Origin: Phycisphaerales bacterium | Lineage (GTDB): Bacteria; Planctomycetota; Phycisphaerae; Tepidisphaerales; Tepidisphaeraceae | NCBI GenBank assembly: GCA_028288905.1 | Contig: JAQGHJ010000908.1 | Span: 1-7,800 of the forward strand | DNA length: 7,800 bases | Direction of reading: 5' to 3' | Part shown: one piece after another, positions 5,638 through 7,800 of the stretch | Layout: every line of letters starts with the position of its first letter | Numbering within the stretch: the first letter of the stretch is position 1 | Translations under genes and position numbers: made by a program | The notes under the pieces: generated by a model | Told to the model about the DNA's origin: nothing | What the model saw: only the letters and a program-made list of their open reading frames with translations | Database searches by the model: none

Positions 5638-7143
5638 TCAGGGCAGGTCGGGGACGTGGACCCACTCCGGTTTGAGGACGATGTTCCGGTACGCGTACTC
5701 GCGGTCGGTGCCGGTCCCGAGCCGGGCCCGGTGCGCGTACGGGGCGGCGGCCCGCATCCGGCTGCAGAACCGGTCCCGGCTCATCGGGTGCTTCTCGTTC
5801 TGCTTGCACCAGGCCTTGTAGGCCCGGAACAGGTCGGCCGTGCCGGTCTGCCCGGTCCGCCGCTTCTCGTCGTAGTCCTCGTGCCCGCAGCAGTCCTGGA
5901 CGAACGCGTACACGGCGGACTGGAGCCGCTTGAACTCGTTCTGCGTCTCGGCCGAGGCGGCGGCGTCGGCGAACCGGCCCCGCCCGAGCAGCCGGACCAG
6001 GCCGGCCAGGGCCCACGCGGTGATCCCGGGCGTCTCGTCGGCCAGCGCGTCGCCGAGCCCGGGGTCGTGCACCCCGACGAACGACCGGTTGAACGGGAGG
6101 AACAGCGTGCGGCGGGCGAGGGCGTCGGCCGTGTCCGGCAGGTTCGGGAACTCGTTCGTGCTGATCACGAGCCGGACGGACAGGACGGTCGACAGCATCT
6201 CCCGGTTCTTCCGGTCGACGAGCTGGCCGTCCTCCCCGCTGATGCCCTTGATCTTGGCCAGGATCTTCTCGGCGTCGTGCCCCTGCCCGATCGCGGCGTC
6301 GGCGGCGATCGCCACCCGCTTGCCGACGAACGACGACAGCGTGAACTGCCCGAGCAGGTCCCACAGCTCGAAGTTCGTCGTGTTCCGGGCACCCACCACG
6401 TTCTTGAGCACGTTCGCGACCGTCGACTTGCCGGCCCCGCTCACCCCGTGCATCCACAGCAGCTTCTGGTGCCGGGTCGAGTTGGTCAGGCAGTACCCGA
6501 AGAACTCCTGCAGCACGTCGACCAGCTGGGCGTCGACGAGCGACTCCCGCAGGAACGCCAGCCACCGGTCGCACCGGGCCCCGGCCGTCCAGTCGTACGG
6601 CATCACGATCTCGCTGAACCACTCGTGCGTCGGCTTCAGCAGCGGGTGGTCGCGGTCGGCGATCCACCCCTCGATCGACAGCAGCCCGTTCCGGAACGCG
6701 ATCACGTCCTCGGCGTCCGGCCGCGGGGCGTCCGTGAGCCACAGCGGCATCGACTCCGTCCGGACCTGGCACAGCGCCCGGAGCTGGGCGACGACGTCCC
6801 CGACGAGCGCCCGGGTCACCCGCAGCGCGGCGACCCGCTGGTCGCGGCCGCCGAACGCGGTCTGGTCGTTCAGGAACGTCGTCACGTCGGCCACCAGCTC
6901 CTCCGTCACCATCCGCCGGTACACGCACGCCTCGAACCGGTAGAACTCCTCCCGCCAGTGCCGCAGCCCGGTCGCGGCGGCGACGGCGAACACGTCGTGC
7001 CCGTTCGGGCCGACCCGCGCGACGACCCGGGCGTACTCGTGGCTCCGCAGGAACGCGGCGGCCAGCGTGTACGGCCGGGTGTCCGGCAGCGGGTCTGCCG
7101 CGGCCGGCGGCGGGGCGGGCGTGATCGGTCCGTCAATCAACAT
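5638..7143 (-). CDS. P4/D5-family phage-plasmid primase-type SF3 helicase
   Basis: A 501-residue replicative helicase of superfamily 3, of the kind encoded by phages, plasmids and integrated elements. An N-terminal region of about 145 residues precedes the family's NGLLSIEG motif (152-159). The D5_N-type helical domain follows, about 190-225. Walker A is GVSGAGKST (233-241), with Lys239. The Walker B region is GKRVAIAADA (274-283), the DA-containing variant. ISGEDGQLVDRKNREM (301-316) is the conserved GED...DRK stretch. Motif C is VISTNEFPNLPD (326-337), and ARRTLFLPF (343-351) carries the arginine-finger candidate. The C-terminus (about 435-501) resembles the winged-helix DNA-binding end of this family. 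No primase catalytic domain is present; the upstream Toprim gene probably supplies it. The ATG at 7143 has GGAGGCGAGGATCG just upstream. Confidence 0.93.
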   Translation of the reverse strand: MLIDGPITPAPPPAAADPLPDTRPYTLAAAFLRSHEYARVVARVGPNGHDVFAVAAATGLRHWREEFYRFEACVYRRMVTEELVADVTTFLNDQTAFGGRDQRVAALRVTRALVGDVVAQLRALCQVRTESMPLWLTDAPRPDAEDVIAFRNGLLSIEGWIADRDHPLLKPTHEWFSEIVMPYDWTAGARCDRWLAFLRESLVDAQLVDVLQEFFGYCLTNSTRHQKLLWMHGVSGAGKSTVANVLKNVVGARNTTNFELWDLLGQFTLSSFVGKRVAIAADAAIGQGHDAEKILAKIKGISGEDGQLVDRKNREMLSTVLSVRLVISTNEFPNLPDTADALARRTLFLPFNRSFVGVHDPGLGDALADETPGITAWALAGLVRLLGRGRFADAAASAETQNEFKRLQSAVYAFVQDCCGHEDYDEKRRTGQTGTADLFRAYKAWCKQNEKHPMSRDRFCSRMRAAAPYAHRARLGTGTDREYAYRNIVLKPEWVHVPDLP

Positions 7144-7186
7144 CGATCCTCGCCTCCGGCCCGCGCCCCGCCCGTCCGTCCGCCCG

Positions 7187-7800
7187 TCACGCCCCGGCGA
7201 ACGCCGCCCGGCATGCCGCCCCGATCGCCCGCGATAGCTCCAGCCGCAGCCCGCTCGGCCCGGCCCGGCGGAGCCAGGCCCGGGCGTCCTTCACCCCGTC
7301 CGGCCCGAGCCCGTGGTCCGGTCCGGGCGGGAGCACCACCCGGACGTCCGGCACGGCGCGGCGGAGGGCGGTTGCGACCGACTCGGCCCCCTCCCGGCCG
7401 GGCCAGCGGCCGGCGGGGAACTTGTCGTCCGGCGGCTTGAAGTCGTTGTCCCCCAGCACGACCACCCGGGTCGGCCGGAGGCGCCGGCAGAGCCGCACGG
7501 CCTGGTCGGCGCCGGCGGCGTTGTTCGGCCGGCCGGCCGCGGCGAACCCGGCCGTGAGCAGGGCCGCCGCGCTGGTCGGCCCCTCGGGGAGGATCAGCTG
7601 GGTGATGCCGGTCAGGCCGGACGGGACGAACAGACCGGACCCGTCGGAGCCGGTGACGGCGTACTTCTTGCCCGACCGGGTGCGGACCCGGATGCCGACG
7701 ACTGACCCGTCGGGGTCGCGGAGCGGGAACGTCCACAGCCCGTCGGCGTGGCAGGCGGTGCCGGCCGCCTCCATCTGGGCCGCCGTCGCCCACCCGACCC
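7187..7800 (-). CDS. Toprim-domain primase-like protein, N-terminus cut by window edge
   Basis: The frame is open to the right edge; eight codons (VGWATAAQ) precede the first ATG at 7774, and the sequence has no reason to start there, so the true start lies outside. From that Met, WTFPLRDPDGSVVGIRVRT (14-32) is a beta-strand pair common just before Toprim domains in primase-like proteins. Toprim motifs follow: ILPEGPTSAAAL (61-72) with catalytic-type Glu64, then VVVLGDNDF (104-112) with the Asp-x-Asp pair at 109 and 111, and VKDARAWL (161-168). These residues bind Mg2+ in DnaG-type primases and topoisomerases. A CHC2-type zinc finger would be expected in the missing N-terminal part. It lies 43 bases before the SF3 helicase, and the pair looks like a split primase/helicase. 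A DnaG-type primase of the element is the likeliest role. Confidence 0.85.
   Translation of the reverse strand, partial: VGWATAAQMEAAGTACHADGLWTFPLRDPDGSVVGIRVRTRSGKKYAVTGSDGSGLFVPSGLTGITQLILPEGPTSAAALLTAGFAAAGRPNNAAGADQAVRLCRRLRPTRVVVLGDNDFKPPDDKFPAGRWPGREGAESVATALRRAVPDVRVVLPPGPDHGLGPDGVKDARAWLRRAGPSGLRLELSRAIGAACRAAFAGA

Noticed and set aside
5656..7440. A 594-codon open frame on the plus strand
   Set aside because: It lies antisense to the SF3 helicase and Toprim genes, whose motifs are clear, and its composition is that of antisense shadow sequence.

Overview
The window is very GC-rich, roughly 70% or more by eye, and codon third positions are almost all G or C. Gene density is high and translational coupling is frequent. 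Base composition and the protein families point to a high-GC bacterium with a large genome. A planctomycete of the Gemmata type is my best guess (inference; no rRNA or other marker is present). Most of the window reads as one leftward gene train that looks like the replication, modification and DNA-handling part of a mobile element (integrated element, plasmid or prophage remnant). No integrase, transposase, att site, tRNA or CRISPR array is visible.

Right part (7800 to 5638, minus strand): a Toprim-domain primase-like protein, cut by the window edge, is followed after 43 bp by a P4/D5-type superfamily 3 helicase. Together they form a split primase/helicase replication module. Downstream of the helicase is a 325-bp gene-free stretch (5313-5637) with an unusually AT-rich core. 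It carries six copies of a CGTCCCAC-type repeat in both orientations, a plausible iteron set, origin or terminator/regulatory region.

Middle part (5312 to 2688, minus strand): a small basic ORF runs in frame into a D12-class adenine DNA methyltransferase across a run of seven C. Next come an ASCH (PUA-like) protein, a 68-residue helical protein and a DNA polymerase X-like nucleotidyltransferase with a cysteine (zinc-ribbon-like) insert in its thumb region. The last three form an ATGA-coupled set. An orphan methylase, a PUA-fold protein and a PolX-type enzyme in one transcript suggest a DNA modification, repair or defence cassette, but that function is inferred.

Left part: a secreted or periplasmic Sel1-repeat protein (1600-2652) is the only plus-strand gene. 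It interrupts the leftward train, converging on the PolX gene and diverging from a small Cys-containing protein and a HerA/FtsK-like P-loop ATPase (1-1240, cut by the left edge). The small gene appears to carry a frame change at a G4 run. This and the C7 run are two places where removing one base from a homopolymer restores a conventional gene structure. That could reflect sequencing error, slippage-controlled expression or decay.
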